A DNA stretch of 64,000 bases from Bombella pollinis (GCF_026385485.1 NZ_JANIDX010000002.1:62001-126000); one strand, 5' to 3'; shown: positions 10,051-20,254, counted from the first letter of the stretch. Made by a program: numbers and translations. The notes: generated by a model from the letters alone, not told the origin.

Positions 10051-11028
10051 ATGTCTTTTGCTGAGCTTCCTTCCCCCAAACGCCGCAACAAAAATCGTCC
10101 GGTTTTTGATCCTGACCTCCTTTTTGCGGAAGATGAACGTGCCGCTGCACATGATACAATCTGCGACCGGCTGCGTATTCGCTTGCGTGCTTTAGCCCTT
10201 TTATTCTGGGCAGCATGTGGGTGTGTTGGCCAAGGGACATGCCTCCTCTTACCGGGGAAGATGTTCCGCCGTTTTCCGCTCTTTTTCTGGACAGTAGCCT
10301 GCCGAATCCTCAATATAAAAGTACGGACTATCGGCAAGATGGAAGGCTCACTAACGCTGCGCCCTGATGGGCGGCGTGTTATTTATGTCGCTAATCATAG
10401 CTCATGGTTGGATGTCCTCGTACTGGGCAAGGTGCTGCCTGCCTTCTTCATTGCTAAGCAAGAAGTCCGCCATTGGCCATTGATTGGTTATTTAACCTAT
10501 CTGGGTCGGACAATTTTCATTAATCGCAACCGGCAAGAAGCTGGGCAGGATGTGCAGGAGGTTATTAACCAACTCCGCAAAGGGTATAATATCGCCTTCT
10601 TCCCGGAGGGGACGACCTCAAAAGGGACACGGCTTTTACCTTTTATGTCCTCCCTTTTTGCCATTGCTAGGCCTGTACGCCGGCGTGATGACCCAACAGA
10701 AGATGACCATCCAACCTGCCTTATCCAGCCCGTAACTGTTACTTATGACCGCTTAGAAGGGCTACCTGTCGGGCGGCATAGGCGGTCCTTCGTCTTCTCA
10801 TGGTTTGGTGATATGGATTTCGGCCCCCATCTTGTGGGCTTAACACGGTGGCGTTCTATGCGCGCGACAGTCCTCTTCCATCCTCCTCTAAAGCCGGAGG
10901 ATTTCCCCTCCCGTAAGGCACTCTCTAACGCAGCTCGCGCGGCTATCGAACAAGGGAGTGAGGACCTCCGGCAAAATCGCCTCCCAGAGGACCACCTCCT
11001 CCCCACAACCGACCATACTGACCATTAA
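10051..11028 (+). CDS. plsC: 1-acyl-sn-glycerol-3-phosphate acyltransferase
   Basis: A 325-residue membrane-associated acyltransferase. The catalytic HX4D motif is at NHSSWLD (His116, Asp121) and the glycerophosphate-binding FPEGTTS motif is at about 184-190. Hydrophobic segments occupy about 45-95. It converts lysophosphatidic acid to phosphatidic acid in phospholipid synthesis. It is longer than the 240-residue E. coli enzyme because of a polar N-terminus and C-terminus. Only 23 bp separate it from miaB, so co-transcription is likely. The chosen ATG lacks a strong ribosome site; a later start would remove part of the polar N-terminus. Confidence 0.85.
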   Translation: MSFAELPSPKRRNKNRPVFDPDLLFAEDERAAAHDTICDRLRIRLRALALLFWAACGCVGQGTCLLLPGKMFRRFPLFFWTVACRILNIKVRTIGKMEGSLTLRPDGRRVIYVANHSSWLDVLVLGKVLPAFFIAKQEVRHWPLIGYLTYLGRTIFINRNRQEAGQDVQEVINQLRKGYNIAFFPEGTTSKGTRLLPFMSSLFAIARPVRRRDDPTEDDHPTCLIQPVTVTYDRLEGLPVGRHRRSFVFSWFGDMDFGPHLVGLTRWRSMRATVLFHPPLKPEDFPSRKALSNAARAAIEQGSEDLRQNRLPEDHLLPTTDHTDH

Positions 11029-11051
11029 CGGATAATCACACCTCTCTACTT

Positions 11052-12437
11052 ATGCCAGAACAGCTCACCCCCTCCCCCGCTCGCGGTCTGCACATCATCA
11101 CATGGGGCTGTCAGATGAATGTTTATGACAGTGCGCGTATGGCAGATGTGTTGCGCCCGCTCGGTTATAGTCCGGTCGATAGTCCCGACCATGCCGATAT
11201 GATTATCCTCAATACCTGCCATATTCGTGAAAGAGCGGCAGAAAAGGTGTTTTCCGAGCTAGGGCGTCTGCGGCAAATCCGGGAGGCGCGCAAATTAGAG
11301 GGCAAGCAAACCCTCATTGCCGTTGCGGGCTGTGTTGCCCAAGCGGAAGGAAAAGAGCTTCTTGCCCGCGCTCCTTATGTGGACCTCGTCCTCGGCCCAC
11401 AAACCTACCATCGCTTACCGGAAATGGTCGCCCGCATTGCGCGTGCTGGCGGCAGTGTGATTGATACGGACTTCCCCGTTGAATCGAAGTTCGACCTTCT
11501 GCCGGAGGATGCCGCCCCACAGAATGAGGGCAACCTCACCGCCTTTCTGACCATTCAGGAAGGATGCGATAAGTTTTGTTCCTTCTGCGTAGTCCCTTAC
11601 ACACGCGGGGCAGAAACAAGCCGCCCCGTAGCCTCCATCCTTGCTGAGGCGGAGCGACTTGTCGCCAGTGGGGTGAAAGAAATCACCCTGTTGGGACAAA
11701 ATGTAAACGCCTTCCATGGGGAATGGCAGGACGGTATCGCCAGCCTGCCAGAGCTTGCCTCATTGCTCCATGAGCGGATTCCCGCGCTCAAACGTCTGCG
11801 CTATGTTACGTCTCATCCGCGCGATATGGAGCAAGCCCTGATTAATGCTCATCGCGATAACCCCATCTTTATGCCTTATTTGCATCTCCCTGTGCAGAGT
11901 GGCTCCGACAAAGTGCTTAAAGCCATGAATCGTAGCCATACAGCGGATGAATATCGCGACATCATCCGTAAATTAAGGGCAGCTCGGCCTGACATTGCAC
12001 TAACATCGGACTTTATTGTCGGCCATCCGGGGGAAACGGATGAGGATTTTGAGGCAACAATGCAACTGGTCCGTGATGTGCGCTTTGCCAGTGCCTATAG
12101 CTTTAAATACTCCCAACGCCCTGGCACACCCGCTGCGGGGCAGCCCTTCCAAGTGGCAGAAGATGTAAAAGAAAAACGCCTCGCAGCCTTGCAAGCCCTC
12201 CTTAGAGAGCAGCAAGATGCCTTCAATGCGTCTCTGATTGGCACAGTTCAGGATATTCTTGTGACGGGAATCGGTCGTAAACCGGGGCAGCTAAATGGAC
12301 GCTCGCCTTACCTTCAGCCTGTGCATTTTGAGGGCGACCCTGCCCTTATTGGGCAGATTGTGAAGGTACATATTACAACCCCCTTCACCAATTCCCTCGG
12401 CGGTCATCTCTCTAAACAAGAAGGCACAACCATTTGA
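11052..12437 (+). CDS. miaB: tRNA-2-methylthio-N6-dimethylallyladenosine synthase MiaB
   Basis: A 461-residue methylthiotransferase with an N-terminal UPF0004 domain (ITWGCQMNVYDS with Cys20), a radical SAM cluster CDKFCSFC (Cys172, Cys176, Cys179), and a C-terminal TRAM domain ending in TNSLGGHL. It adds the methylthio group to i6A37 of tRNAs reading UNN codons, using two iron-sulfur clusters. The next gene's TTG start overlaps its stop by three bases, beginning the conserved miaB-phoH-ybeY-corC block. Confidence 0.95.
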   Translation: MPEQLTPSPARGLHIITWGCQMNVYDSARMADVLRPLGYSPVDSPDHADMIILNTCHIRERAAEKVFSELGRLRQIREARKLEGKQTLIAVAGCVAQAEGKELLARAPYVDLVLGPQTYHRLPEMVARIARAGGSVIDTDFPVESKFDLLPEDAAPQNEGNLTAFLTIQEGCDKFCSFCVVPYTRGAETSRPVASILAEAERLVASGVKEITLLGQNVNAFHGEWQDGIASLPELASLLHERIPALKRLRYVTSHPRDMEQALINAHRDNPIFMPYLHLPVQSGSDKVLKAMNRSHTADEYRDIIRKLRAARPDIALTSDFIVGHPGETDEDFEATMQLVRDVRFASAYSFKYSQRPGTPAAGQPFQVAEDVKEKRLAALQALLREQQDAFNASLIGTVQDILVTGIGRKPGQLNGRSPYLQPVHFEGDPALIGQIVKVHITTPFTNSLGGHLSKQEGTTI

Positions 12438-13492
12438 GCAGCTCTGCTGAAGGATATCGCACGACAACCTTGCGATTTGAGGATAACCAAAGGCTACAAA
12501 ACGTCCTTGGGGACCATGACCGCCATCTCATTCGCCTAGAGCAAGGGACAGGAACACGGCTTGTGTGCCGTGGCAATCGTGTTGCCATCTCTGGCGAGAA
12601 TGACGCTGTAGAGCGGGCACAAGCCGTGTTACACGCACTCTATAAGCAAGCGGGGAACGGCATGACGGTCGATAGTGAACAGGTTGATGGCGTGATTCGC
12701 CTCACCGCACTCCCTTCTCATCGCCGGGCAGTGCAAAATCCTGCCCCCCATACCCAAGATGACGCCTTACCGCCGGGGGCTCTACCGCAAATACAAACCA
12801 AACGGGGGGTTATTTCGCCACGCTCTCCGGGTCAGATGCACTATATGCAGGCTCTTGCTCGCAAAGAGCTCGTCTTTGGCCTTGGCCCAGCAGGAACGGG
12901 GAAAACGTATCTCGCTGTAGCGCAAGCGGTGGCTCTCTTCCAAGCAGGGCAGGTGGACCGGATTATCCTCTCCCGCCCTGCGGTGGAAGCAGGCGAGCGG
13001 CTCGGCTTCCTCCCCGGTGATATGCGAGAAAAAATCGACCCATATCTCCGCCCACTTTATGACGCCTTGCATGACATGATGCCCGGAGATCAAGTCAGTC
13101 GCCGCATGGCTAGTGGCGAGATTGAAGTCGCCCCCCTCGCCTTCATGCGGGGGCGGACGTTAGCTCATGCCTATGTCATTCTTGATGAAGCCCAAAATAC
13201 CACCTCAGCTCAGATGAAGATGTTCCTCACCCGTATGGGGCCGGGGACCCGTATGGCAATTACGGGAGATATGAGCCAAATTGACCTCCCCCGTGGGGTC
13301 ACCTCTGGCCTGCGTGATGCTGTTACAACTCTTGAAGGGGTAAAAGGTATTTCGATTTGCCCCCTCACCGCGGCGGATGTGGTCCGTCATCCTCTTGTCG
13401 CACGCATTGTAGACGCTTACGATCGCCACGCAGATGAGACCTCTTACCCCTACCGGACGCATCATGAAACGCCCTATCGCCCCACGCGCTGA
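12434..13492 (+). CDS. PhoH-family ATPase (YbeZ)
   Basis: A 352-residue protein with an N-terminal KH-like segment, a Walker A motif GPAGTGKT near residues 150-157, and a Walker B-like ILDEAQNT motif. PhoH/YbeZ proteins act with YbeY in ribosome and RNA metabolism. The start is a TTG overlapping the miaB TGA, supported by AGAAGG about nine bases upstream. Its 3' end overlaps ybeY. Operon position is the standard one. Confidence 0.92.
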   Translation: MSSSAEGYRTTTLRFEDNQRLQNVLGDHDRHLIRLEQGTGTRLVCRGNRVAISGENDAVERAQAVLHALYKQAGNGMTVDSEQVDGVIRLTALPSHRRAVQNPAPHTQDDALPPGALPQIQTKRGVISPRSPGQMHYMQALARKELVFGLGPAGTGKTYLAVAQAVALFQAGQVDRIILSRPAVEAGERLGFLPGDMREKIDPYLRPLYDALHDMMPGDQVSRRMASGEIEVAPLAFMRGRTLAHAYVILDEAQNTTSAQMKMFLTRMGPGTRMAITGDMSQIDLPRGVTSGLRDAVTTLEGVKGISICPLTAADVVRHPLVARIVDAYDRHADETSYPYRTHHETPYRPTR

Positions 13493-13982
13493 GATTATCG
13501 TTTCCGACCCTCGTTGGCGTGCTAGCGTGGGAAATATTGAGCAGCTCGTCCAACGCACATGCCAGATGGTTCAGCGTTATGGGATGATATTCGCACCAGA
13601 TGCACCGGGGCCTTCATTTGTCTTTTCGGATAATCGGCATATTCAACGGTTGAATGCGCAATTCCGCGGTAAGAACAAACCAACTAATGTTCTTACATTC
13701 GAGCCACCGTCTCCCCTTATGGGAGGGGATATTATTCTTGCTTATCAAACCATGCAGCGCGAGGCTGAACAGGGGCGTAAGAGCCTGCAGGAACATACAA
13801 CGCATCTTCTTGTTCACGGGTTGCTTCATCTTGCTGGTTATGACCATCATCACCCCGGTGAAGCCCGCAAGATGGAAGGGTTAGAGACCTTCATCCTCCG
13901 CCGGATGGGCCTCCCAGACCCATGGAAGCCACGCCTACAAGGCCATATGTCAGCCCCTGCTCCTCTCATTTTGTCGCGTTAA
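13464..13982 (+). CDS. ybeY: Endoribonuclease YbeY (rRNA maturation factor)
   Basis: From the ATG at 13464 the product has 172 residues. The zinc site is the family motif HGLLHLAGYDH with His118, His122 and His128, preceded by NVLTFEPP, the usual TDVLSFP position. It processes rRNA 3' ends and takes part in ribosome quality control. The gene overlaps phoH by 29 bp; an ATG at 13434 in the same frame would add ten residues and overlap more. No clear ribosome site is seen, consistent with translational coupling. Confidence 0.93.
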   Translation: MKRPIAPRAEIIVSDPRWRASVGNIEQLVQRTCQMVQRYGMIFAPDAPGPSFVFSDNRHIQRLNAQFRGKNKPTNVLTFEPPSPLMGGDIILAYQTMQREAEQGRKSLQEHTTHLLVHGLLHLAGYDHHHPGEARKMEGLETFILRRMGLPDPWKPRLQGHMSAPAPLILSR

Positions 13983-13999
13983 GGAAGACCGCTCTTACA

Positions 14000-14884
14000 A
14001 TGAAACTTTTCAATCGCAAGGCCCGTACCAAGACTATTAGGCAGCAAATTGCTGACCTTGTCCGGGAAGCTGCCAGCCTTGGAAAGAATAGCCACGAAAC
14101 ACCAGAGCTCGACCGGCAAGAGCGCGCGCTCATCATGAATGTGCTGCGCCTACGCACTAGCACCGCTGATGATGTTATGATCCCCAGAGCGGACATCATC
14201 GCCATGTCCGATGACCTCTCATTTGATGAAGCCTTAGCCCTCATGCGGGAGGAAAATCATTCCCGTATGCCTGTCTATCATGGCGAGTTAGACGATATTA
14301 TCGGGATGATTCATGTTAAAGACCTCGTAGCCCATATCGGAACGGACGAACCTTTCCGCCTACGCGCGCTTTTGCGCCAACCTCTTTTGGTAGCTCCTAG
14401 TATTCCCGTTTTGGACCTCCAGCTCCAAATGCGCCAACGCCGGACACATATGGCCCTCGTCATTGATGAATATGGCAGTATTGATGGCCTCGTCACGATT
14501 GAAGACCTCATCGAAACCATTGTGGGCGATATTTCTGATGAGCATGATGAGCCTGTCACAACCCCATGGTTCAACCGCCCTGATGGTACCATAGACCTTG
14601 ATGCCCGCCTCACCGTCCAAGAGCTTGAAGAGCGTCTTGGTCCTATCCTCACGCGTGAAGAACGTGAAGCCGAAATTGAAACGGTAGGCGGTTTAGTCTT
14701 TCACCTTGCCGAGCATGTTCCCGCGCGTGATGAAGTCCTCGCTCATCCTAGCGGGTTGGAGTTTCGTGTTATTGATTCTGATGCGCGGCATATCCTTACA
14801 TTACGGATGCGCGTTCCCCCGCATCTTAGACGCCAGCCCCCTACGGCTGAGGGTCAAGCAGCAAACACACCTTCTCCCTCTTGA
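14000..14884 (+). CDS. corC: CBS-domain protein with CorC/HlyC transporter-associated domain
   Basis: A 294-residue soluble protein with paired CBS domains (VMIPRADIIAMSDD; FVTHMALVIDEYGSIDGLVTIEDLIETIVGDI-type blocks) and a C-terminal CorC_HlyC domain (ETVGGLVFHLAEHVPARDE). Members bind adenosine nucleotides and are linked to magnesium/cobalt efflux. The frame opens earlier, but the ATG at 14000 follows AAGGAAG and lies outside ybeY, so it is preferred. It is the last gene of the miaB operon. Confidence 0.9.
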   Translation: MKLFNRKARTKTIRQQIADLVREAASLGKNSHETPELDRQERALIMNVLRLRTSTADDVMIPRADIIAMSDDLSFDEALALMREENHSRMPVYHGELDDIIGMIHVKDLVAHIGTDEPFRLRALLRQPLLVAPSIPVLDLQLQMRQRRTHMALVIDEYGSIDGLVTIEDLIETIVGDISDEHDEPVTTPWFNRPDGTIDLDARLTVQELEERLGPILTREEREAEIETVGGLVFHLAEHVPARDEVLAHPSGLEFRVIDSDARHILTLRMRVPPHLRRQPPTAEGQAANTPSPS

Positions 14885-14904
14885 CGGCAGGGCTATCTTG
14901 CCGT
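14884..14904 (+). terminator. Small hairpin at the corC stop codon
   Basis: ACGGCA (14884-14889) pairs with TGCCGT (14899-14904) around a nine-base loop directly at the corC stop. There is no T run, so termination is uncertain. Confidence 0.3.
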
Positions 14905-14969
14905 TCATGTTCGCCTAGCGTGGTCTCCTAGACCTCTGCCCCACCTATTGCCATCGCAAAGGAGCTACC

Positions 14970-15599
14970 ATGTCCACCCAGCCTTCTCTCTCCCGCCGTA
15001 ACCTCCTTGTAGGGGGGGCTACCCTGCTCGCTGCTCCCTTCATCACGATGGGCCGTGCCCACGCACAAGCTGCACAAGACCCACGCATGGGTCCGCGCAT
15101 TATTGGTAATCCACAAGCGCCTATCCTTGTGCAAGAATGGTTCTCCCTCACTTGCACCCATTGCGCTCATTTCGCGACAGAATTATTCCCCAAAATTAAA
15201 GAGCAATTCATCGATACAGGGAAGATTCGTTTTCAATTCCACGATTTCCCACTAGACCAAGTCGCCCTCATCGCCGCTATGGTTGCACGCTCCCTGCCAG
15301 AGGAGCGTTATGTACCCTTCATTGAATCTCTGTTCTCCCGGCAAATGCAATGGGCCTTCTCCGGCAATGACCCGGTCGCTCACCTCAAGCAAGAAGCCGC
15401 TTTAGCGGGCATCGCTCCGGCTGAGTTTGATAAAATCAGCAAGGATATGAGCTTTGGTCAGGCTCTTTATCAGCAGACACAAAAAGAGGGCCAAGAGTAC
15501 GACATTAAAGGGACACCTTATTTCCGCTTCAATAATACCCCTTATGCGCAAGACCCCGAAACGGTGGAAAAATTTGCGGAGCTTGTCAGTAAGGCCTAA
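14970..15599 (+). CDS. DsbA-family thiol:disulfide oxidoreductase with twin-arginine signal
   Basis: A 209-residue thioredoxin-fold protein. The N-terminus LSRRNLLVGG followed by a modest hydrophobic stretch and AHA at 30-32 looks like a Tat signal peptide. The redox motif is CTHC (62-65), and a cis-proline loop is at KGTPYF. Proteins of this type introduce or shuffle disulfides in the periplasm. AAAGGAG six bases before the ATG supports the start. It sits 40 bp before smc in the same direction. Tat rather than Sec export is inferred. Confidence 0.88.
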   Translation: MSTQPSLSRRNLLVGGATLLAAPFITMGRAHAQAAQDPRMGPRIIGNPQAPILVQEWFSLTCTHCAHFATELFPKIKEQFIDTGKIRFQFHDFPLDQVALIAAMVARSLPEERYVPFIESLFSRQMQWAFSGNDPVAHLKQEAALAGIAPAEFDKISKDMSFGQALYQQTQKEGQEYDIKGTPYFRFNNTPYAQDPETVEKFAELVSKA

Positions 15600-15639
15600 A
15601 AGGCTCTCACTCACCTCATCCCAGCGTTTATAGGGTGCA

Positions 15640-18600
15640 ATGACACAACATAAGGCGATCACAACCCGCCTCGATATTGTTGGCTTCAAAAGCTTTGCTG
15701 ATGAGGTCCATCTGGATATCCTCCCCGGCCTAACGGGGATTGTCGGCCCTAATGGCTGCGGCAAATCTAATATTGTCGAAGCCTTACGCTGGACCATGGG
15801 GGAAAGCTCCGCCCGTGCCTTACGCGGCGGGGATAGTGATGACCTCATTTTTGCGGGTACAGGCAGTCGCCCTGCGCGTAACCTAGCCCGTGTCACGCTT
15901 CATCTTGCCGAGGCTACGGGCCTTGCTCCCGCCCCCTTCCACCAAGCAGGAGAGTTAGAAGTCTCCCGCCAAGCAGAGCGTGGGACAGGTAGCACCTACC
16001 GTATTAATAATCGGGTCATGCGCGCGCGGGATGTGCAAACCATCTTTGCCGACCTCTCCTCTGGGGCGCGTAGCTCCTCTATCATCAGCCAAAATCGTGT
16101 TAGCCAGCTTATTGCCGCTAAGCCGGAGGAAAGACGCCTCTTATTGGAAGAAGCTGCGGGCATTAGTGGCCTCTATGTACGCCGCCGTGATGCGGAACTT
16201 AAACTCCGCCAAGCAGAAGCAAATCTAGAGCGTGCTGAAGAACACCGCCAAAGCCTTGAGCAACAACTCACCACATTAGCTCGCCAGTCAGAAAAAGCAC
16301 AAACTTACCGCGCTGTTTCAGAGGAAATCCGCCAGCATGAGCGTTCTCTCCTCATCCTCCAACATGCCCGTGCGGAACAGCTTGTCCAAACCCGCCGCAC
16401 CGCTTTGGACAAAGCGCAAGAGACACTCACTAAGAATGATGCAGCCCTAAAAGAAGCCCAAGAGCAGCTTGCTCAAAAAACACACTCGCTCCAGCAAAAA
16501 GAGGATGAACACGCAGCCCTGCGCCCTCGTTTGGAGCAGCATCGCATCCATATTGAGGTCGCCCAGGCCTCTCTCCAGCATCAACGGCAGGCCTCTGAGG
16601 ACCACGCACGCCAAAAAGCCCAACTTGATGAAGACATAGCCCGCCTTAAAGAGGACCTGCACCGCCTTGACGGCCAGCAAAAAGACGCCCAACAGACATT
16701 AGAGGACCTCACCGCTCAGCAACATACGCTCAACGCGCAACACCCAACTATAACAGAGCAAATTGCCGCTCTACGCACCCAAGAGACCGAGCAACATACC
16801 CAACTTGAGAGCGCATCATCCCAGTATCATACCGGGTTGCTCCAGCAAGAACGGTTACAAAGCCGCCAACAAGCTCTCGCTCGGCAAATCTCAGATGATT
16901 GCAACACATTAGACCATCTCAAAGCTGAACTGAAACGCCTTGAAGATGACTGCGCGCAACACACCCCTACGGACGATGCTGCCCAACATGTAGCGAATGC
17001 TATAACCGAGGCAAAGCAGCAAGACGAACAAGCCCATGAAGCGGCAGAACATTTCCAAGAGCAACGCCTCATCACAGAGCGTGCCCAACGAGATGTACAG
17101 GAAATGCGCGCGCATCTACAGCAGCTTCAGCAGCGGGAGGAGGAGCTTACACAACGCTTCACCAAACAGAAGGCGCGCCTTACAGCAGAGCAAGCACAAG
17201 CCAAACACACCCAAGCCACCTTGCTGGATGACCACGCCAAAGCAGCCCTTCATCAAACCCAACAAACCGCTCAACAAGCCGCCCATAAAGCGACGGAGGT
17301 GGAGCAGGCCCTCACACAACGCCGCCAAGAGGCTGAAAAATGCTGGTTAGACGAGCAAGCCGAAACAGAAAAACAACAACAACGCCGCACCTCTTTGCAG
17401 CACAATATCACCCGCCTCGCCGAACAACTAAAGGCACAAGCGGCACGCTCTGCTACATTACAAGCCGCTCTTGAGGATGTTCATGCCAAAGCCATCCCTC
17501 ATCATGCGCTTGAGGAAGCGCAAAAAAACCTCGCATCATTAGAGGCTCAAAACACAAGCCAACATAACGCAATTGAAGAAACGGAAGCCCAGCTTGCTAC
17601 ACAACAGCACGCTACGCAGAAAGCACAAACGCTCCTCCGTGACATAGATACGGCTTTACTCCGCCATAAAGGCGAATATGAAGGGCTACAGCAAAGCCTT
17701 GCAAGCAGCTTAAAAACCATTCCTCACCCTGTGATGGAGCAACTCCACATCCCAGAGGAGCTTATCAATGCTTTGGCCAGTGCCCTAACTGATGGTTTAG
17801 AGGCCTCTTTGCCACAAGCTGATGCCCCTCTGGCAGATACCCCACGGCAATGGTGTTTATTACCCGATGATGGGACTACCCTGCGGCCTGCTCCTGCCAT
17901 CGCCGCCCTCCCTTGTTTGGCTGCTCTTATTAACGCCCCGGCCCCTCTTAGTCGGGCTCTCCATGCTATCTTTTTGCTTGATACGCCAGAAGATGGCCCA
18001 GATTTGCAAACCCAGCTACAACCGGGGCAATCGCTTGTTACAAAAGATGGGGCGTTATGGCGATGGGATGGTTTTATCCGCCAGCCGAACAGCCCTACTG
18101 CTGAAATGATTCGCCTTCAGCATGTTCAAAAACTAAAGAAAACAGCCCATCTTATTGAAAAACTGACACAAGATTATAATGCCCAAAAACAGATAACCAC
18201 ACAAAGCGCACATCAATGCGCGGTGCTGGAACATACGCTAAAGGACTTACGCGACAACTATACCACAATGCGTGAGGATTATGCTCAACAACGTCACGCG
18301 CTGGAGGGACTAAAACAACGCCATGCGTTGCATCAAGACCAACTTGCCCTCATCAACCATGAGGTCCAAACCCATGAGGCGCACATTGCACAGATAAAGG
18401 CCGAACATCATGCTGCACAGGAGGCTTTAACCACCCTCCCACCCCCCAAAGCTGAACCCTCAGAAGCCGCTCTGACGCTTAAAACGCTACAAGCTGAAGA
18501 ACAAGCCGCCCGCGAGGCGTTAGAACAGGCCCGCGCCCGCGCACAAGAGGCAACCACACACCAACAGCAAGCTCTCTTTCAGGATGACGCACGTCTTACA

Positions 18601-20187
18601 CGCTTAAAGGAAATAGAGCAAAATATCGCCCAGCTTACGCAAGAGCTGGAGGACATCACAGCCCAAAAACACGCTTTAGAAGCAGAACGCGCCAAGAGCG
18701 ACCTCCCCGCACGCCAAGCTTGTTACGAAGACGCTCTTTCCGCCCTTCAACAGGCGCAAAGCACCGCAGAGGCAGCGGCTAAGCATGCTGCAGAAGCACG
18801 CCAAAACGCCACGCAGCTAGAGCAGGCTTTGCAGGAAAAGAAACGCTTGCTCACAGGATTGCAAGCGCGCCGCGATGGGTTGGTCCAGCATATTCAATCA
18901 AGTGAGGCTACACTCACGACACGTCAGCAGGAAGAACGAACTTGCCAAGCAGAGCAAGCCGCCCTACCGGACCTCTCTGCCTTAAAAGAAACGGTGGATC
19001 GCCTCACTGAGCACCTCAACCATACACAAGAGGCCCTCAGACGCGCACATGGCAAACGCCACGCCCTTACCCAGCAACTTTCCCTTCTCAAAGAACGTGA
19101 GGAGCATCTAAACCACACCTATCAGCAAGCAAAAGACCGCCAAAATCAGCTTAATATGCAGCTTCAAGGCCTCACAGAGCGTCAGGCTGCCTTACAAAAA
19201 ACAGCCTCCGCGCAAAAAGATGACGATAGCCTCGCGCGCCATGAGCAACAGCTTCAACGCGATAGTGAAGCCCTTAAACAGCTAGAAGAGCAAGAGCAAA
19301 CACTCCTAGCCACTCTGGCTCAAGCACGACAGCATCTCCAAGAACAGCAAACCCTGTTGGAGCATCATCAAGACGGGGCACATCGCTATCGTGAAGACAC
19401 AATCCGCCTTAATGAGCGGCTCGCCCAAGCTCAAGAGGCCCTAGCCCTCCTCCAACATGAGACCCCTTTGCCTGACGATGCCGAAGCCCCAGAGACACTC
19501 TCGGCAGACACAGAGCAAGCTTTACGACAAACCCTCAAACGCGCGAACAAGAGACGTGATGAGCTAGGAGCTGTTAATCTCTGCGCTGAGGAGGAGTTCC
19601 GCACCGCCCAAGAGGAAGCAGAACGAATCACTAAAGAGCATCAAGACCTCTCCACGGCCATTGCCCGGCTGCGCGGTGGGGTTGGGGCTATTAATCGTGA
19701 AGGCCGGCAACGTCTTATGGCCGTCTTTACCGATATTAACACCCATTTCCAAACGCTTTTCACCCGGATGTTTAATGGGGGGCAAGCACATTTGCAGATG
19801 GTCGGCAGTGATGATCCGCTCGAAGCTGGATTGGAGATTTTTGCCCAACCACCGGGTAAGAAGCTCTCTACCCTCTCGCTCCTTTCGGGTGGGGAGCAAG
19901 CCCTTACGGCCTTATCGCTCATTTTTGCCGCCTTCCATTGCACCCCAGCCCCCATCTGCGTGCTTGATGAAGTCGATGCCCCTTTAGATGATGCTAATGT
20001 GGAACGTTTCTGCACCTTATTACGCGATATGACAGAACAAACCAAAACGCGCTTTTTAGTCATTACCCATCACCAACTCACAATGGCCCATATGGACCGG
20101 CTCTACGGCATTACGATGCAAGAGCGCGGAGTGAGTCGTCTCCTCTCTGTCAATCTTGATGAAAGTATCCGCATGGTAAATGGTTGA
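15640..20187 (+). CDS. smc: Chromosome segregation protein SMC (unusually long arms)
   Basis: A 1515-residue SMC ATPase. Walker A is GPNGCGKSN (36-44), the ABC signature is LSGGEQ near 1415-1420, and Walker B with the D-loop is VLDEVDAPLDD from about 1441. The hinge lies around residues 690-815, ending with LVTKDGALWRWDGFI. The two coiled-coil arms are each about 520-550 residues and rich in Gln, Ala, Glu and His. The family norm is about 1150-1200 residues, so each arm is extended. It organises and segregates the chromosome with ScpA and ScpB, which are not in this window. Confidence 0.96.
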   Translation: MTQHKAITTRLDIVGFKSFADEVHLDILPGLTGIVGPNGCGKSNIVEALRWTMGESSARALRGGDSDDLIFAGTGSRPARNLARVTLHLAEATGLAPAPFHQAGELEVSRQAERGTGSTYRINNRVMRARDVQTIFADLSSGARSSSIISQNRVSQLIAAKPEERRLLLEEAAGISGLYVRRRDAELKLRQAEANLERAEEHRQSLEQQLTTLARQSEKAQTYRAVSEEIRQHERSLLILQHARAEQLVQTRRTALDKAQETLTKNDAALKEAQEQLAQKTHSLQQKEDEHAALRPRLEQHRIHIEVAQASLQHQRQASEDHARQKAQLDEDIARLKEDLHRLDGQQKDAQQTLEDLTAQQHTLNAQHPTITEQIAALRTQETEQHTQLESASSQYHTGLLQQERLQSRQQALARQISDDCNTLDHLKAELKRLEDDCAQHTPTDDAAQHVANAITEAKQQDEQAHEAAEHFQEQRLITERAQRDVQEMRAHLQQLQQREEELTQRFTKQKARLTAEQAQAKHTQATLLDDHAKAALHQTQQTAQQAAHKATEVEQALTQRRQEAEKCWLDEQAETEKQQQRRTSLQHNITRLAEQLKAQAARSATLQAALEDVHAKAIPHHALEEAQKNLASLEAQNTSQHNAIEETEAQLATQQHATQKAQTLLRDIDTALLRHKGEYEGLQQSLASSLKTIPHPVMEQLHIPEELINALASALTDGLEASLPQADAPLADTPRQWCLLPDDGTTLRPAPAIAALPCLAALINAPAPLSRALHAIFLLDTPEDGPDLQTQLQPGQSLVTKDGALWRWDGFIRQPNSPTAEMIRLQHVQKLKKTAHLIEKLTQDYNAQKQITTQSAHQCAVLEHTLKDLRDNYTTMREDYAQQRHALEGLKQRHALHQDQLALINHEVQTHEAHIAQIKAEHHAAQEALTTLPPPKAEPSEAALTLKTLQAEEQAAREALEQARARAQEATTHQQQALFQDDARLTRLKEIEQNIAQLTQELEDITAQKHALEAERAKSDLPARQACYEDALSALQQAQSTAEAAAKHAAEARQNATQLEQALQEKKRLLTGLQARRDGLVQHIQSSEATLTTRQQEERTCQAEQAALPDLSALKETVDRLTEHLNHTQEALRRAHGKRHALTQQLSLLKEREEHLNHTYQQAKDRQNQLNMQLQGLTERQAALQKTASAQKDDDSLARHEQQLQRDSEALKQLEEQEQTLLATLAQARQHLQEQQTLLEHHQDGAHRYREDTIRLNERLAQAQEALALLQHETPLPDDAEAPETLSADTEQALRQTLKRANKRRDELGAVNLCAEEEFRTAQEEAERITKEHQDLSTAIARLRGGVGAINREGRQRLMAVFTDINTHFQTLFTRMFNGGQAHLQMVGSDDPLEAGLEIFAQPPGKKLSTLSLLSGGEQALTALSLIFAAFHCTPAPICVLDEVDAPLDDANVERFCTLLRDMTEQTKTRFLVITHHQLTMAHMDRLYGITMQERGVSRLLSVNLDESIRMVNG

Positions 20188-20254
20188 CCTTCGGCCATTA
20201 TCATCAGAGAATTGCCTCCCCTTTTAGAGAACCGGAGGCTGAGTTACCAAAACC

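Noticed and set aside
16200..19600. Repeats in smc as a tandem-repeat array or transferred element
   Set aside because: They are codon-level echoes of a Gln/Ala/Glu-rich coiled coil, not exact DNA repeats.
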